From Sneathiella sp. (GTDB taxonomy: Bacteria; Pseudomonadota; Alphaproteobacteria; Sneathiellales; Sneathiellaceae), in the NCBI RefSeq assembly GCF_029233945.1, contig NZ_JARGOQ010000002.1, positions 17,863 through 81,862 on the forward strand: 64,000 nucleotides of DNA, read 5' to 3'. The notes below the pieces were generated by a model, which saw nothing but the letters and a program-made list of their open reading frames with translations, made no database searches and had not been told where the DNA came from. Position numbers and translations under genes: made by a program. Shown piece after piece: positions 17,701 through 28,057 of the stretch. How positions within the stretch are numbered: position 1 is the stretch's first letter; the number at the start of each line of letters is the position of its first letter.

Positions 17701-18477
17701 GTGAACAAAATTGATTTAGCAACGGTTCTGGGTCTGTTTGGCAGCTTTACGCTGGTGACGGGCGCTGTCCTGCTTGGCGGGTCGATTGGCTCTTTCTTCA
17801 ATCTGCCATCCGTATTGCTGGTGCTTGGGGGAACTTTCCTCGTCACGACAATCAGCTTTTCTTTAACCGATATTATCCGTGCCCAGAGATTAGTCCTGAA
17901 TACGCTGTTTACGCGCAATGTGACGCCCGATCTTGCGGCCTACTCCATGCTCGATCTCGCGGATAAATGCCGCGGCAAGGGTGTCCTGCACCTGCAGAAC
18001 TACATGCAGTCACTTGATGAGGAAAGCTTTCAGCGTAAATCCCTGCAACTCGTCGTCGATGGCCTGCCCGTCGAAGAGGTCAATCGCATTCTGCAAAATG
18101 ACCTGAATGGCATGATTGCCCGGCACAATGCCTGCTCCAGCGTGCTGCGGAAAGCCGCTGAAGTTGCCCCGGCCATGGGTCTGATCGGCACGCTTGTCGG
18201 CCTCGTGCAAATGCTCGGAAATCTGAATGATCCATCCAGTATCGGTCCGGCCATGGCCGTTGCCCTACTTACCACGTTCTACGGTGCCATTCTTGCCAAT
18301 ATGTTCTTTAACCCGCTGGCCTCCAAACTGGAGCGTAATTCGGCGGAGGAAGTTATTCTAAACCGGGTGTTCATGCTCGGCGCCACGTCTATCGGACGGC
18401 AGGAAAACCCCCGCCGCCTTGAAATGTTGTTAAACACCCTGCTGCCGCCCGCAAATCGCGTGCAGTACTATAGTTGA
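17701..18477 (+). CDS. motA: MotA/PomA-type flagellar stator protein
   Basis: 258 residues from GTG 17701; the track's TTG four codons earlier is possible. There are four membrane segments: two at the N terminus (VLGLFGSFTLVTGAVLLGG, LPSVLLVLGGTFLVTTISF) and two near the C terminus (APAMGLIGTLVGLVQMLG, AMAVALLTTFYGAILANMFF). The cytoplasmic loop between TM2 and TM3 and the APAMGLIGTLVGL signature match MotA/TolQ/ExbB, closest in layout to PomA. No motB/pomB partner is adjacent. The chromosomal position between fliN and flbD supports a motor role; whether it conducts protons or sodium is unclear. Confidence 0.85.
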   Translation: MNKIDLATVLGLFGSFTLVTGAVLLGGSIGSFFNLPSVLLVLGGTFLVTTISFSLTDIIRAQRLVLNTLFTRNVTPDLAAYSMLDLADKCRGKGVLHLQNYMQSLDEESFQRKSLQLVVDGLPVEEVNRILQNDLNGMIARHNACSSVLRKAAEVAPAMGLIGTLVGLVQMLGNLNDPSSIGPAMAVALLTTFYGAILANMFFNPLASKLERNSAEEVILNRVFMLGATSIGRQENPRRLEMLLNTLLPPANRVQYYS

Positions 18478-18497
18478 GTCACTAGGAGAGTAAGTCG

Positions 18498-19868
18498 ATG
18501 AGGTTGCTTATAATTGGTTCCCTGAACGGTCAGATTGGCGCTGCCAGCCAGATCGCCATGTCACGCGGTGCCAAGGTCAGTCAGGTGGATGATATCGAGA
18601 TGGCTATGGCATCGCTGCGAGCAGGCAAGGGTGCCGACATGGCAATGATCGATGTCAATCTGCCGATTAAAACCCTTGTCACCATGCTTTCCAGCGAACG
18701 GATCAACCTTCCCGTCATCGCCTGCGGCGTGAATACCGACGCGGCGTCCGCAGCGAACGCCATCCGCGCAGGCGCAAAGGAATTCCTGCCCCTGCCGCCG
18801 GACCCCGAACTGATCGCAGCAGTCCTGGAAGCCGTATCCCAGGAAAGCCACAAGCTTGTTTTCGCGGACCCCGTCATGAAAGACGTTGTCGCCCTCGCAG
18901 AACAGATCGCACCCTCATCTGCATCGGTTCTGATCAATGGCGAAACGGGGACAGGCAAGGAAGTCATGGCGAGCTACCTGCACACACACAGTAACCGTGC
19001 CGACAAGCCCTTCGTTTGCGTAAACTGCGCCGCCATTCCGGAAAACCTGTTGGAATCGGAGCTTTTCGGTCATGAAAAAGGAGCCTTTACCGGCGCGATT
19101 GCCCGACGCATTGGAAAATTTGAAGAAGCCAACGGCGGCACGCTCCTGCTTGATGAAATCAGCGAGATGGACATCCAGTTACAGGCAAAATTACTCCGCG
19201 CCATTCAGGAAAAGATGATTGACCGCGTCGGCGGCACCAAGCCAGTTCCGGTTGACATTCGCATCATAGCGACGTCGAACCGTGATCTTGCCGAAGCCGT
19301 TGCCGAAAAGTCTTTCCGCGAAGATTTGTTGTTCCGGTTGAATGTCGTCACACTTAAAATTCCGCCCCTTCGTCAGCGCACAATCGATATCGAGGTTCTT
19401 TCCAAGCATTTTGCGAAAAAATATTCGGAATCAAACGGGCTTAGCGACCGGCGCCTCGACGATAGTGCCATAGTAAAACTTAAAGCAAATCCATGGAGAG
19501 GAAACGTTCGCGAGCTTGAAAACACGATCCATCGTGCCGTTCTTCTCTGTCAGAGCGATATGATCACCGGGGATGCCATTCTTATGCCTGACGGCAGTGC
19601 CACCCCGGCAGATCACGCCGCGCCTGTATCAGGCGGCGTAGAAAATGGCGCCGCTATGGCAAGTCCGCTTGTCGGACGAAAGGTCGCGGATGTCGAAAAG
19701 GATCTTATCCTGAATACGCTGGATCATTGTTTCGGCAATCGTACCCATGCCGCGAACATACTAGGCATTTCCATTCGGACGCTGCGGAACAAGCTCAAGC
19801 TTTATTCCGGTGATGGCGTTGAAATCCCGGCAGCAACCGGAGACAACCGGTATCAGGCCCGCGCCTGA
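18498..19868 (+). CDS. flbD: Sigma-54-dependent flagellar transcription activator FlbD
   Basis: 456 residues. A receiver-like domain (1-115) keeps D52 (MIDVNLP) but lacks the usual acidic pair after strand 1, reading LLIIGSLNGQ. The AAA+ domain has Walker A GETGTGKE (about 148-155) and the sigma-54 contact loop GAFTGA. The C terminus is a Fis-type helix-turn-helix (HCFGNRTHAANILGISIRTLRNKLK). Caulobacter FlbD, controlled by FliX, activates late flagellar operons. Here it presumably acts at the sigma-54 promoters of flgK and fliK. CTAGGAGAG precedes the ATG. fliX is not seen. Confidence 0.9.
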   Translation: MRLLIIGSLNGQIGAASQIAMSRGAKVSQVDDIEMAMASLRAGKGADMAMIDVNLPIKTLVTMLSSERINLPVIACGVNTDAASAANAIRAGAKEFLPLPPDPELIAAVLEAVSQESHKLVFADPVMKDVVALAEQIAPSSASVLINGETGTGKEVMASYLHTHSNRADKPFVCVNCAAIPENLLESELFGHEKGAFTGAIARRIGKFEEANGGTLLLDEISEMDIQLQAKLLRAIQEKMIDRVGGTKPVPVDIRIIATSNRDLAEAVAEKSFREDLLFRLNVVTLKIPPLRQRTIDIEVLSKHFAKKYSESNGLSDRRLDDSAIVKLKANPWRGNVRELENTIHRAVLLCQSDMITGDAILMPDGSATPADHAAPVSGGVENGAAMASPLVGRKVADVEKDLILNTLDHCFGNRTHAANILGISIRTLRNKLKLYSGDGVEIPAATGDNRYQARA

Positions 19869-19910
19869 TTGCCTTAAGAATATATTCGAGTTCCGGAGCG
19901 TATACAGTAA

Positions 19911-22025
19911 ATGAGTGAACCCCAATCAACAGCGGCGGCGGCACAGGGAGGCAATGAGTTCCTCCAACGGATAGTGCAGATGGTCGGGCGCAGCGATATC
20001 GGTCTCGCCCTTGGCGTTGTCTGTATCCTGATTGTCCTGATCCTGCCGATGCCAAGCTGGCTGCTGGATTTCAGTCTGGCCATATCGATCACCTTTTCCG
20101 TCGTGATCCTGATGACTTGCCTGTTTATATCCAAACCCCTGGATTTCAGTTCCTTCCCGACGGTTCTCCTGATCGCGACGATGTTGCGGCTCGCCCTGAA
20201 CCTTGCCTCCACACGCCTGATCCTGTCCGAAGGACATACAGGCCCGGATGCAGCCGGTCACGTCATCGCCGCTTTTGGTAGTTTTGTCATGGGCGGCAAC
20301 TTTGTGATCGGGATTATTGTTTTCTCTATTCTGGTGCTGGTGAATTTCGTTGTCATCACCAAGGGTTCCGGTCGTATCGCCGAAGTCGCCGCCCGATTTT
20401 CTCTTGATGCCATGCCCGGCAAGCAAATGGCGATCGACGCCGATCTTTCTGCGGGCATGATCAATGAGGACACGGCCCGCACACGGCGCAAGGAACTGGA
20501 GGATGAGAGCGGGTTTTTCGGCTCCATGGACGGTGCCTCGAAATTTGTGCGTGGCGACGCGATTGCCGGTCTTCTGATTACATTTATCAATGTCATCGGT
20601 GGCATCATTATTGGCGTCGCACAGGAAGGCATGTCTTTCGCTGCCGCCGCAGACAGCTACACGCTCCTCACGGTTGGTGATGGTCTGGTCAGTCAGGTTC
20701 CGGCTCTTATCGTCTCCGTTGCGGCGGGCCTTCTGGTTTCGCGCGGCGGGGTTGTCGGCTCTACGGATAAAGCCCTGCTCGGTCAACTTGGTGGCTATCC
20801 CCGTGCGCTCGGGGTTAGCTCCTTCCTGTTGGTTGGCCTCTCTCTACTGCCCGGCGTTCCGATAATTCCCTTCCTGGTGTTGGCGGGCGGCATCGGTTAT
20901 TCAGCATTTGTCCTGAACCGCCGACAGGAGGTGAAGGCCGTCGAGGAAGAGCAGCTTCTGCTTGAAAACAATAAAGCTGCTGTTCCTGCGGAAGAGCCGA
21001 TTTCCACAGCGCTCGCAATTGACGATCTGCGCCTTGAGCTTGGCTACGGCCTGCTGTCCCTGATCAACGATAATGAGGGCTATCGCCTGACCGATCAGAT
21101 CAAGGCCCTGCGCCGCCAGATCGCCAGTGAAATGGGCTTTGTGATGCCCAGTGTCCGCATCCTCGATAACATGCAGCTTCCCGCCAACAACTATCTTGTC
21201 CGGGTCAAGGAGGTTGAGGCAGGCGCTGGCGATGTACGTCCGAACAATCTCCTGATTATGGATCCACAAGGGCAGAATATCGATCTGCCGGGCGAGGAGA
21301 CGGTCGAGCCGACATTTGGCCTGCCCGCCGTCTGGGTTGATACGGGCCAGCGCGAGGAAGCCTCTTTCCGGGGGTATACAATTGTTGATCCGGCAACCGT
21401 CATCACGACGCATCTGACTGAGATCCTGAAAGATCATATGCCGGATCTGCTGTCATATGCAGAAACGCAGAAACTTCTCGACGATCTGCCAAGCGTCAAC
21501 CAGAAGCTTATTGCCGATCTGATCCCGACGCATATTTCGGTAAGCGGCACCCAGCGCATTTTGCAAAACCTCCTTTCCGAGCGAGTCTCCATTCGTGATT
21601 TGCCAACCATTCTGGAAGGAATTTCGGAGGCGACGGGATATTCGCAGAATATCAATATCATCACAGAGCATGTTCGCGCCCGACTGGCGCGCCAGATCTC
21701 GGCAGTAAACACTGCGGAGGACGGCTATATTCCGTTGATTACACTGACCCCGCAATGGGAGCAGAATTTTGCCAATGCCATTGTCGGCCAGGGCGATGAC
21801 CGGCAGCTATCCATGGCGCCAAGCCAGCTTCAGGAGTTTATCGCAAGAGTGAGAGAAGTTTTTGAAACACTGGCAAGTCAAGGGCATAACCCGGTTATGC
21901 TGACCAGTCCGGCGATCCGCCCCTATGTCCGGTCCATCGTCGAACGCTTCCGTCCATCAACGGTAGTCATGTCACAGAATGAAATCCATCCAAAAGCCAG
22001 ATTAAAAACACTGGCACAGGTCTGA
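19911..22025 (+). CDS. flhA: Flagellar export gate protein FlhA
   Basis: 704 residues, normal for FlhA. About eight membrane segments occupy the first 330 residues, with the FHIPEP-type cytoplasmic loop region ITKGSGRIAEVAARFSLDAMPGKQMAIDADLSAGMINEDTARTRRKEL conserved. The large cytoplasmic domain (from about 350) contains LELGYGLLSLINDNEG and ends with RPYVRSIVERFRPSTVVMSQNEIHPKARLKTLAQV. It is the gate and chaperone-docking platform of the flagellar type III exporter. It is followed 11 bases later by flhF. Confidence 0.97.
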   Translation: MSEPQSTAAAAQGGNEFLQRIVQMVGRSDIGLALGVVCILIVLILPMPSWLLDFSLAISITFSVVILMTCLFISKPLDFSSFPTVLLIATMLRLALNLASTRLILSEGHTGPDAAGHVIAAFGSFVMGGNFVIGIIVFSILVLVNFVVITKGSGRIAEVAARFSLDAMPGKQMAIDADLSAGMINEDTARTRRKELEDESGFFGSMDGASKFVRGDAIAGLLITFINVIGGIIIGVAQEGMSFAAAADSYTLLTVGDGLVSQVPALIVSVAAGLLVSRGGVVGSTDKALLGQLGGYPRALGVSSFLLVGLSLLPGVPIIPFLVLAGGIGYSAFVLNRRQEVKAVEEEQLLLENNKAAVPAEEPISTALAIDDLRLELGYGLLSLINDNEGYRLTDQIKALRRQIASEMGFVMPSVRILDNMQLPANNYLVRVKEVEAGAGDVRPNNLLIMDPQGQNIDLPGEETVEPTFGLPAVWVDTGQREEASFRGYTIVDPATVITTHLTEILKDHMPDLLSYAETQKLLDDLPSVNQKLIADLIPTHISVSGTQRILQNLLSERVSIRDLPTILEGISEATGYSQNINIITEHVRARLARQISAVNTAEDGYIPLITLTPQWEQNFANAIVGQGDDRQLSMAPSQLQEFIARVREVFETLASQGHNPVMLTSPAIRPYVRSIVERFRPSTVVMSQNEIHPKARLKTLAQV

Positions 22026-22036
22026 GGCAGCGATAG

Positions 22037-23146
22037 ATGCGGATCAAAACCTATACAGCCCCAACCATGGAAAAGGCGATAAATCTGCTGCGCCTCGAAA
22101 TGGGACCGGAAGCAATCATCCTGTCCAGCCAGAATATAAACAACGGTGATGTCCAACTGACGGCCGCCGTCGAACAAATCGATGCGGTGGCGCCACTAAA
22201 TAACGGCGCTTGGGCAACGGAATGGGATAGCGACTGGAAAGCGGAAGTGGCGGAACCGCCGCGTCCAAAACCAAACGGAAATGCCCATCGACCCAAAAGC
22301 TCCAAAGCGGCCACCCCGTCATCGGAAAAATCCGCCGAAGAGCAAATTACCCCGAAGATGGAAGCTCTCGTTCAATCGATGGCCTATCACGGGATTCCGC
22401 CAATCCTTGCGGAAAAGCTCTGCCGGACGGCGCTTGCTGTTAAATCGGAAGACACGGAACTGGCTCTCGCGGCGGCGCTGGACAGTCATTTCAAATACAC
22501 AGCACGTAGTTCGGGGCACAAACTACCCATAATGCTTGTCGGTCCGCCCGGCGTTGGCAAGACAATGACCCTTGCTAAATTTGCTGCGGCAGGAAAGCTG
22601 GAAGGACGCAAGGTGCATGTTATCACCACGGATACCAGCCGTGCAGGCGCCATCGAACAGCTAAAAGCCTATACGGATATTCTTGAATTTGATCTCGAAA
22701 TCGCCGAGACACCAGAGCAGCTCGCATCTCTTGTAAACAAAAAGAAAGAGATAGAGAACGTCGACCTTCTCATCGATACCGCCGGTGTCAATGTCTATGA
22801 TGAAGATGACGTCACCAAGCTTACCCGGCTAATCATTGCCGCTAAGGCAGAGCCTGTCGCTGTTCTCGCCGCCGGCACCGATACCGCTGAAATGAGCGAT
22901 ACAGCAGAAGGCTTTGCGACGCTGGGTGCGCGACGATTAATAGTGACGCGCCTCGATACCACGCGACGCTATGGCGGGGTTTTCACAGCCGCCCATACGG
23001 CCAAACTCAGCTTCTCCTACGCCAGCGTTTCTTCATCAGTTGCCACCGGCCTCCATAAGATCAATCCGGTAAACCTCGCCCGGCTTCTATTGAGAGACCC
23101 GACACAACCCAAAGTCGACAAAGAATTTGACAAGGTAAAGCCATGA
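22037..23146 (+). CDS. flhF: Flagellar biosynthesis GTPase FlhF
   Basis: 369 residues. The N terminus MRIKTYTAPTMEKAINLLRLEMGPEAIILSSQ is the FlhF-specific B-domain start. A variable linker is followed by the SRP-type NG domain with P-loop VGPPGVGKTMTLAKFAA, TTDTSRAGAIEQLKAYTDIL, DTAGVN and TRLDTTRRYGGV. FlhF sets the pole and, with FlhG, the number of flagella, so its presence points to polar flagellation. Its stop overlaps the flhG start by four bases (ATGA). Confidence 0.95.
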   Translation: MRIKTYTAPTMEKAINLLRLEMGPEAIILSSQNINNGDVQLTAAVEQIDAVAPLNNGAWATEWDSDWKAEVAEPPRPKPNGNAHRPKSSKAATPSSEKSAEEQITPKMEALVQSMAYHGIPPILAEKLCRTALAVKSEDTELALAAALDSHFKYTARSSGHKLPIMLVGPPGVGKTMTLAKFAAAGKLEGRKVHVITTDTSRAGAIEQLKAYTDILEFDLEIAETPEQLASLVNKKKEIENVDLLIDTAGVNVYDEDDVTKLTRLIIAAKAEPVAVLAAGTDTAEMSDTAEGFATLGARRLIVTRLDTTRRYGGVFTAAHTAKLSFSYASVSSSVATGLHKINPVNLARLLLRDPTQPKVDKEFDKVKP

Positions 23147-23952
23147 TCCAGACCGAAAGCCCTCTGCGCAACCGCCCGTCACACCATCCGGCGACCGAGC
23201 CCGCGGGCAAAAACCTCATTACGATTGCGTCCGGCAAGGGCGGTGTCGGTAAAACGGTTCTCGCCATCAGTCTTGCCGAGGCCCTTGCCAAAGCCGGGAA
23301 AAAGATTCTGCTGTTTGACGGCGATGTCGGGCTTGCCAATGTCGATATCCAGCTGGGGATTATGCCTGAAAAGGACCTGGCGACCGTTATCACGGGTGAA
23401 ATGGCGTTGAAGGACGTGATTTTCAAATGCGCTGCGGGCGGGTTCGACCTTATCGCCGGCCGATCTGGCTCCGGCGCTCTGGGCAGTATGTCCGTGGGCC
23501 AGCTTAAGAAAATCCGGGAGGATCTGGCCGCACTCGGCAGTAAATATGATTTCATCATTCTGGATCTTGGCGCGGGCGTCGATGATGCGGTGAAGACGCT
23601 TTCCAACGGACAAGGGACGAAACTGGTGGTCACCACCGGCGATCCCACATCGCTCACGGACGCCTATGCCTATATCAAGGTGACATCACAGATGATGCCG
23701 GGGGCAGATCTGCGTGTCTTGATAAACATGGCAAAATCAGAGGCTGATGGGCAGAAGATATACGGAAAACTGCTGAGCGCCTGCCGGAATTTTCTGAAAT
23801 TTGAACCCCCGCTCGCTGGCATCATCGAACTGGATGAGAAGGTTTCCAACGCAATCCGTGCGCAGGCCGGGCTTATGACGCGATACCCAACCAGCAACGC
23901 GGCCGGGAATGTTGATAGTCTTGCACACAACATCATCAAGGGAGCTGCATAG
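23143..23952 (+). CDS. flhG: MinD/ParA-type flagellar number regulator FlhG
   Basis: 269 residues with the deviant Walker A ASGKGGVGKTVLAISLAEALAKAGKK, followed by LLFDGDVGLANVDIQLG and the DFIILDLGAGVDDAVKTL Walker B region. FlhG ATPase antagonises FlhF and restricts flagella number. The N-terminal activating helix is short here. It overlaps flhF by four bases and is followed 17 bases later by the FliK-like gene. Confidence 0.92.
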   Translation: MIQTESPLRNRPSHHPATEPAGKNLITIASGKGGVGKTVLAISLAEALAKAGKKILLFDGDVGLANVDIQLGIMPEKDLATVITGEMALKDVIFKCAAGGFDLIAGRSGSGALGSMSVGQLKKIREDLAALGSKYDFIILDLGAGVDDAVKTLSNGQGTKLVVTTGDPTSLTDAYAYIKVTSQMMPGADLRVLINMAKSEADGQKIYGKLLSACRNFLKFEPPLAGIIELDEKVSNAIRAQAGLMTRYPTSNAAGNVDSLAHNIIKGAA

Positions 23953-23969
23953 TAATGCGGTAACAATGA

Positions 23970-25763
23970 ATGAGTGGAATTCGCTCACCATCAAGCGTGT
24001 CGTCCGGACTGACGGGCAGCGCCAAATCCCCCTCCTCCGGGCAGGGACCGGTTGAACCGGCGACACCTGCTGCGCCAACGGGAGAGCAGGCTGGCCTACC
24101 CGCCCGCACATCGCAGCATCCCAAACCCTCCGCCGCGATCAGCGAGAATACGCCAATAAACGCCGTCGTGATGGCAAAATCCACGAACGATAATATTGTC
24201 CTTCACACCGTGTTCGGCAATTTCAGGATTACGACGCCAACGCCCCTGACCATCGGCAGTCATATTGTGTTTGAAGTAACTGAAATGCAGGAGGTTATTT
24301 TAGCCCGGTTACTTGCCATGAATGGCCGGAGTTTTTCGCCGCCCATCGACGTCAGATTATTGCCTACTGTGGAGAAAACAGTTTCAGGAGCGGAAGGGTA
24401 CTTGAAAGCCGGGCAGTTGCATCCGCTTGAGCTAAAATCGGATATGCAAAATCTTGCGGCCTCTTTGTCACCGGTTGCCAAGACCGCGACGATCCCCCCC
24501 AAAACACCGGCCCAACTCTCGACCTTGATGCCACAGCTACCAGCCGATAAGCCAGTCGCCTCCCCAGCGGGAAACGTGGCCACCATTCAAAGTGAGGGAG
24601 GCCCCAAATCCAACCAGATGGGGTTCTCGGCCTACCAGAAGTACCACAATCCATCAATACCACCCGCGCAAGGCGCGGCGGGACAGACATCACCCGCTCC
24701 TCTCGGGTCTTCCAAGCTACCGGATACGATACAACGTCACATAGTTGTTGCTGACGTCCTTCGGCTACCATCTCCGACAGCCGTTGAAACGCCCCGGGGT
24801 TCAATTCCGATTGCAGAAGGGGCAAAAATCAACCTGATTGTTCGGCCGCAACAGATAACCGGCTCTCTGTCTCCCCGTGACGGCCTTTTTCAGGGGACGG
24901 TCATTGCGCTCAGCAGCGCATCGGCAACCAATGGCAATAGCCGCGTAACCCTGCAAACTCCGCTCGGGACGCTCTCCTATACAACAACGACCCCTCCTGC
25001 GACGGGGACAACTGTGCAGTTTTCCATCGCGGACGGCATTGACGTTTTCCCTCTTCCCAATGCGGAAACTCAACAATCTGGTGGGCGTCTACCAACGATC
25101 GGAGCTATGGGAGATTGGCAGAATCTTCGAGAATCCCTTAATCTCGTTGCGCGTCAGGATCCCATCATTGCCCAGACCGTGATCAATCAAATTATGCCTC
25201 AACCCAATACTCAGCTTTCGAACAGCCTGCTGTTTTTTATGGCAGCGCTGAACCTGGGCTCTATCGAGAAATGGCTGGGCCAGGATTTCGCCCATGCCCT
25301 GAAGGCAGCGGGTCGGGCTCCTCTCCTGCAAGCGCTCGAAGATGATTTCGCGACTTTTTCAAGGTTACAGTCGGATACCGGCGGACAGGACTGGAAGACC
25401 CTTAACTTCCCGTTCTTCGATGGACATAACCTGAGGCAGATACGTATGTTCCATCGGCAGAGAAAAGACCCTAACAATGCCGATCCTGATAAGGACACGA
25501 CCCGCTTCGTTATCGAGCTTAATTTAACTAAATCCGGACAGTTGCAGCTTGATGGCCTCTTCAAGCGCAGTGTGTTCGATCTCGCCGTTCGCAGCCATCA
25601 GGCGATCCCGGAAGAAATGCGCCTGCATATCGGTAAGCTTTTCAACGAGCATATAGAGATTTCCGGTCTAAAAGGACAGCTAATTTTTAAGACCATTCCC
25701 TCCTTTCCCGTTGATCCGCTGTCGGAGTGGGAGAGCGGTCATGATGTCGGTGCCCGCACCTAA
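23970..25763 (+). CDS. FliK-like protein with C-terminal hook-length-control-type domain
   Basis: 597 residues. The first 250 are Pro/Ser/Thr/Ala-rich and unstructured. Two related beta-rich stretches follow (VLHTVFGNFRITTPTPLTIGSHIVFEV and VTLQTPLGTLSYTTTTPPATGTTVQFSI). The C-terminal part RFVIELNLTKSGQLQLDGLFKRSVFDLAVRSHQAIPEEMRLHIGKLFNEHIEISGLKGQLIF has the spacing of a FliK C-terminal domain. Placement right after flhG supports a flagellar role. It could be a second ruler, a divergent paralogue or a protein of unknown function; the canonical FliK is at 9500. Confidence 0.6.
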   Translation: MSGIRSPSSVSSGLTGSAKSPSSGQGPVEPATPAAPTGEQAGLPARTSQHPKPSAAISENTPINAVVMAKSTNDNIVLHTVFGNFRITTPTPLTIGSHIVFEVTEMQEVILARLLAMNGRSFSPPIDVRLLPTVEKTVSGAEGYLKAGQLHPLELKSDMQNLAASLSPVAKTATIPPKTPAQLSTLMPQLPADKPVASPAGNVATIQSEGGPKSNQMGFSAYQKYHNPSIPPAQGAAGQTSPAPLGSSKLPDTIQRHIVVADVLRLPSPTAVETPRGSIPIAEGAKINLIVRPQQITGSLSPRDGLFQGTVIALSSASATNGNSRVTLQTPLGTLSYTTTTPPATGTTVQFSIADGIDVFPLPNAETQQSGGRLPTIGAMGDWQNLRESLNLVARQDPIIAQTVINQIMPQPNTQLSNSLLFFMAALNLGSIEKWLGQDFAHALKAAGRAPLLQALEDDFATFSRLQSDTGGQDWKTLNFPFFDGHNLRQIRMFHRQRKDPNNADPDKDTTRFVIELNLTKSGQLQLDGLFKRSVFDLAVRSHQAIPEEMRLHIGKLFNEHIEISGLKGQLIFKTIPSFPVDPLSEWESGHDVGART

Positions 25764-26113
25764 ATGCCAAGCTCCTTGCGCGCTGCTCTGGTTAGTTTCG
25801 CTTTAATTATGGAATAAGCTTCGCGAATATAGGCCTCAATATCCTGATCCGTCATCGCATCCCTCTCAACCAGCTGTACCCACTTCGCCCGCGCAAGATA
25901 GGGCGCCGGAATGATGCCGTCCTGTTCAATAAGGATTGCATAAGTAAGATCACTGCACTTAAAACCAATTTTCTCCGCCTCCCCCGGGCCCCAGTTGGAA
26001 CAGATGGCGAATATCTTTCCCCCGATTTTCCAGACAGACGCATTTCCCCACTGCACGACATTAGTGACAGCAGGCAAGGTGCCACAGAACCGGTCAAATT
26101 CGTCTCTCGTCAT
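25760..26113 (-). CDS. MmcQ/YjbR family protein
   Basis: 117 residues. MTRDEFDRFCGTLPAVTNVVQWGNASVWKIGGKIFAI is the characteristic start of the YjbR/MmcQ (DUF419) cyd-like fold, and the KCSDLTYAILIEQDGIIPAPYLARAKWVQL segment continues it. Members are small double-wing proteins thought to bind DNA, but no cellular role is firmly known. It converges with the FliK-like gene, sharing four bases at their stops. Confidence 0.88.
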   Translation of the reverse strand: MTRDEFDRFCGTLPAVTNVVQWGNASVWKIGGKIFAICSNWGPGEAEKIGFKCSDLTYAILIEQDGIIPAPYLARAKWVQLVERDAMTDQDIEAYIREAYSIIKAKLTRAARKELGI

Positions 26114-26245
26114 TTCTCTTCACTCCTTTCACAGCATTCCTCCATTCCCGCATTCCGCATAACTCTTTCTCAATATTCGAGCTTGATAGATTGCGAGCGC
26201 TACGCCATATTCCCGGTCAAATCCGCACGATTAGGAATACGATAG

Positions 26246-27151
<906 letters not shown>

Positions 27152-27162
27152 CTGCCTTTTCG

Positions 27163-28008
27163 TCACTGTTCCAAATCTACGGATTTAATCAGCGCTTCTA
27201 TCGAGGAAAAGGATGCAGCGGACTGAAAGGGCGCGAAGGACCCGGTATCGAGAATTTCTCGCGCGGCGCTTATCATCGCCCCGTAAGCAACCCGGGCGAA
27301 GGCAGAGCCGACACTGATCCGTTTCACCCCTGCAGCTTCAAGCTCTGCAATTGTTACGCCCGGCAGGCCGATGCCCGCGACAACATTAACCGGTTTCGAA
27401 ACCTCCTGACAGACCGTCTTGATGGCCTCTAAATCGGGAAGCGCCGGCGCATATAGGACGTCGGCTCCGACCATCTCGTAGCATTGCAGGCGCATCAAAG
27501 TATCGTCAAAATCTGGCCGGTTAAAGAGGTAATTTTCGGCCCTGGCCGTCAGCATGAAGGGTCTATCAAGCCCCCTCACAACTTCAGCAGCCGCGGCAAT
27601 TCGCTCAATCGCGTGGGCGCGCTCATAAATGGGACTGTCCGGATCACCTGTCGCATCCTCAATTGTGCAGCCGGCAAGGCCAATTTCGGCGGCCAGCCGG
27701 ACCGTCTCCGCTACCTCTTCGGGCGAATGGCCATATCCATTCTCAAGATCGGCGCTGACGGGTAAGGGTGTCGCCGCAATAATTCCGGCGGCATGGTCGA
27801 GAGCTTCCTCGCGGCCGATTTCACCGATCGAGGTTCCCTTGCCCGTAGAGAAGGCAAAACCGGCGCTCGTCGTTGCCAGCGCCTCAAAACCAAGTGCTGT
27901 CAGCATCTTCGTCGAGCCCGTATCCCACGGATTGGGAAGAACAAACGCTTTTTCCCGCAGATGCAACGCCTTGAACGCCTCCGCCCTTTCACAAATATCG
28001 GTCGACAT
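27163..28008 (-). CDS. Isocitrate lyase / phosphoenolpyruvate mutase superfamily enzyme
   Basis: 281 residues with the TIM-barrel signatures FVLPNPWDTGSTKMLTALGFEALATTSAGFAFS, LPVSADLENGYGHSPEEVAETV (metal-binding acidic residues), GCTIEDATGD and MLTARAENYLF. These resemble 2-methylisocitrate lyase/oxaloacetate decarboxylase-like members. The catalytic KKCGH motif of true isocitrate lyases is absent, as is usual in this subgroup, so the reaction is not assignable. GGAGGGCAAATG gives a good ribosome site. A palindromic TTGCAA pair lies 50 bases upstream. Confidence 0.8.
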   Translation of the reverse strand: MSTDICERAEAFKALHLREKAFVLPNPWDTGSTKMLTALGFEALATTSAGFAFSTGKGTSIGEIGREEALDHAAGIIAATPLPVSADLENGYGHSPEEVAETVRLAAEIGLAGCTIEDATGDPDSPIYERAHAIERIAAAAEVVRGLDRPFMLTARAENYLFNRPDFDDTLMRLQCYEMVGADVLYAPALPDLEAIKTVCQEVSKPVNVVAGIGLPGVTIAELEAAGVKRISVGSAFARVAYGAMISAAREILDTGSFAPFQSAASFSSIEALIKSVDLEQ

Positions 28009-28057
28009 TTGCCCTCCTCGATTAAATGTTCATGTTTTGTTCACTATCGCGAATTTA

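Noticed and set aside
19926-20786. 286-residue minus-strand ORF opposite flhA
   Set aside because: Shadow of flhA; highly polar, low-complexity translation with no motif.
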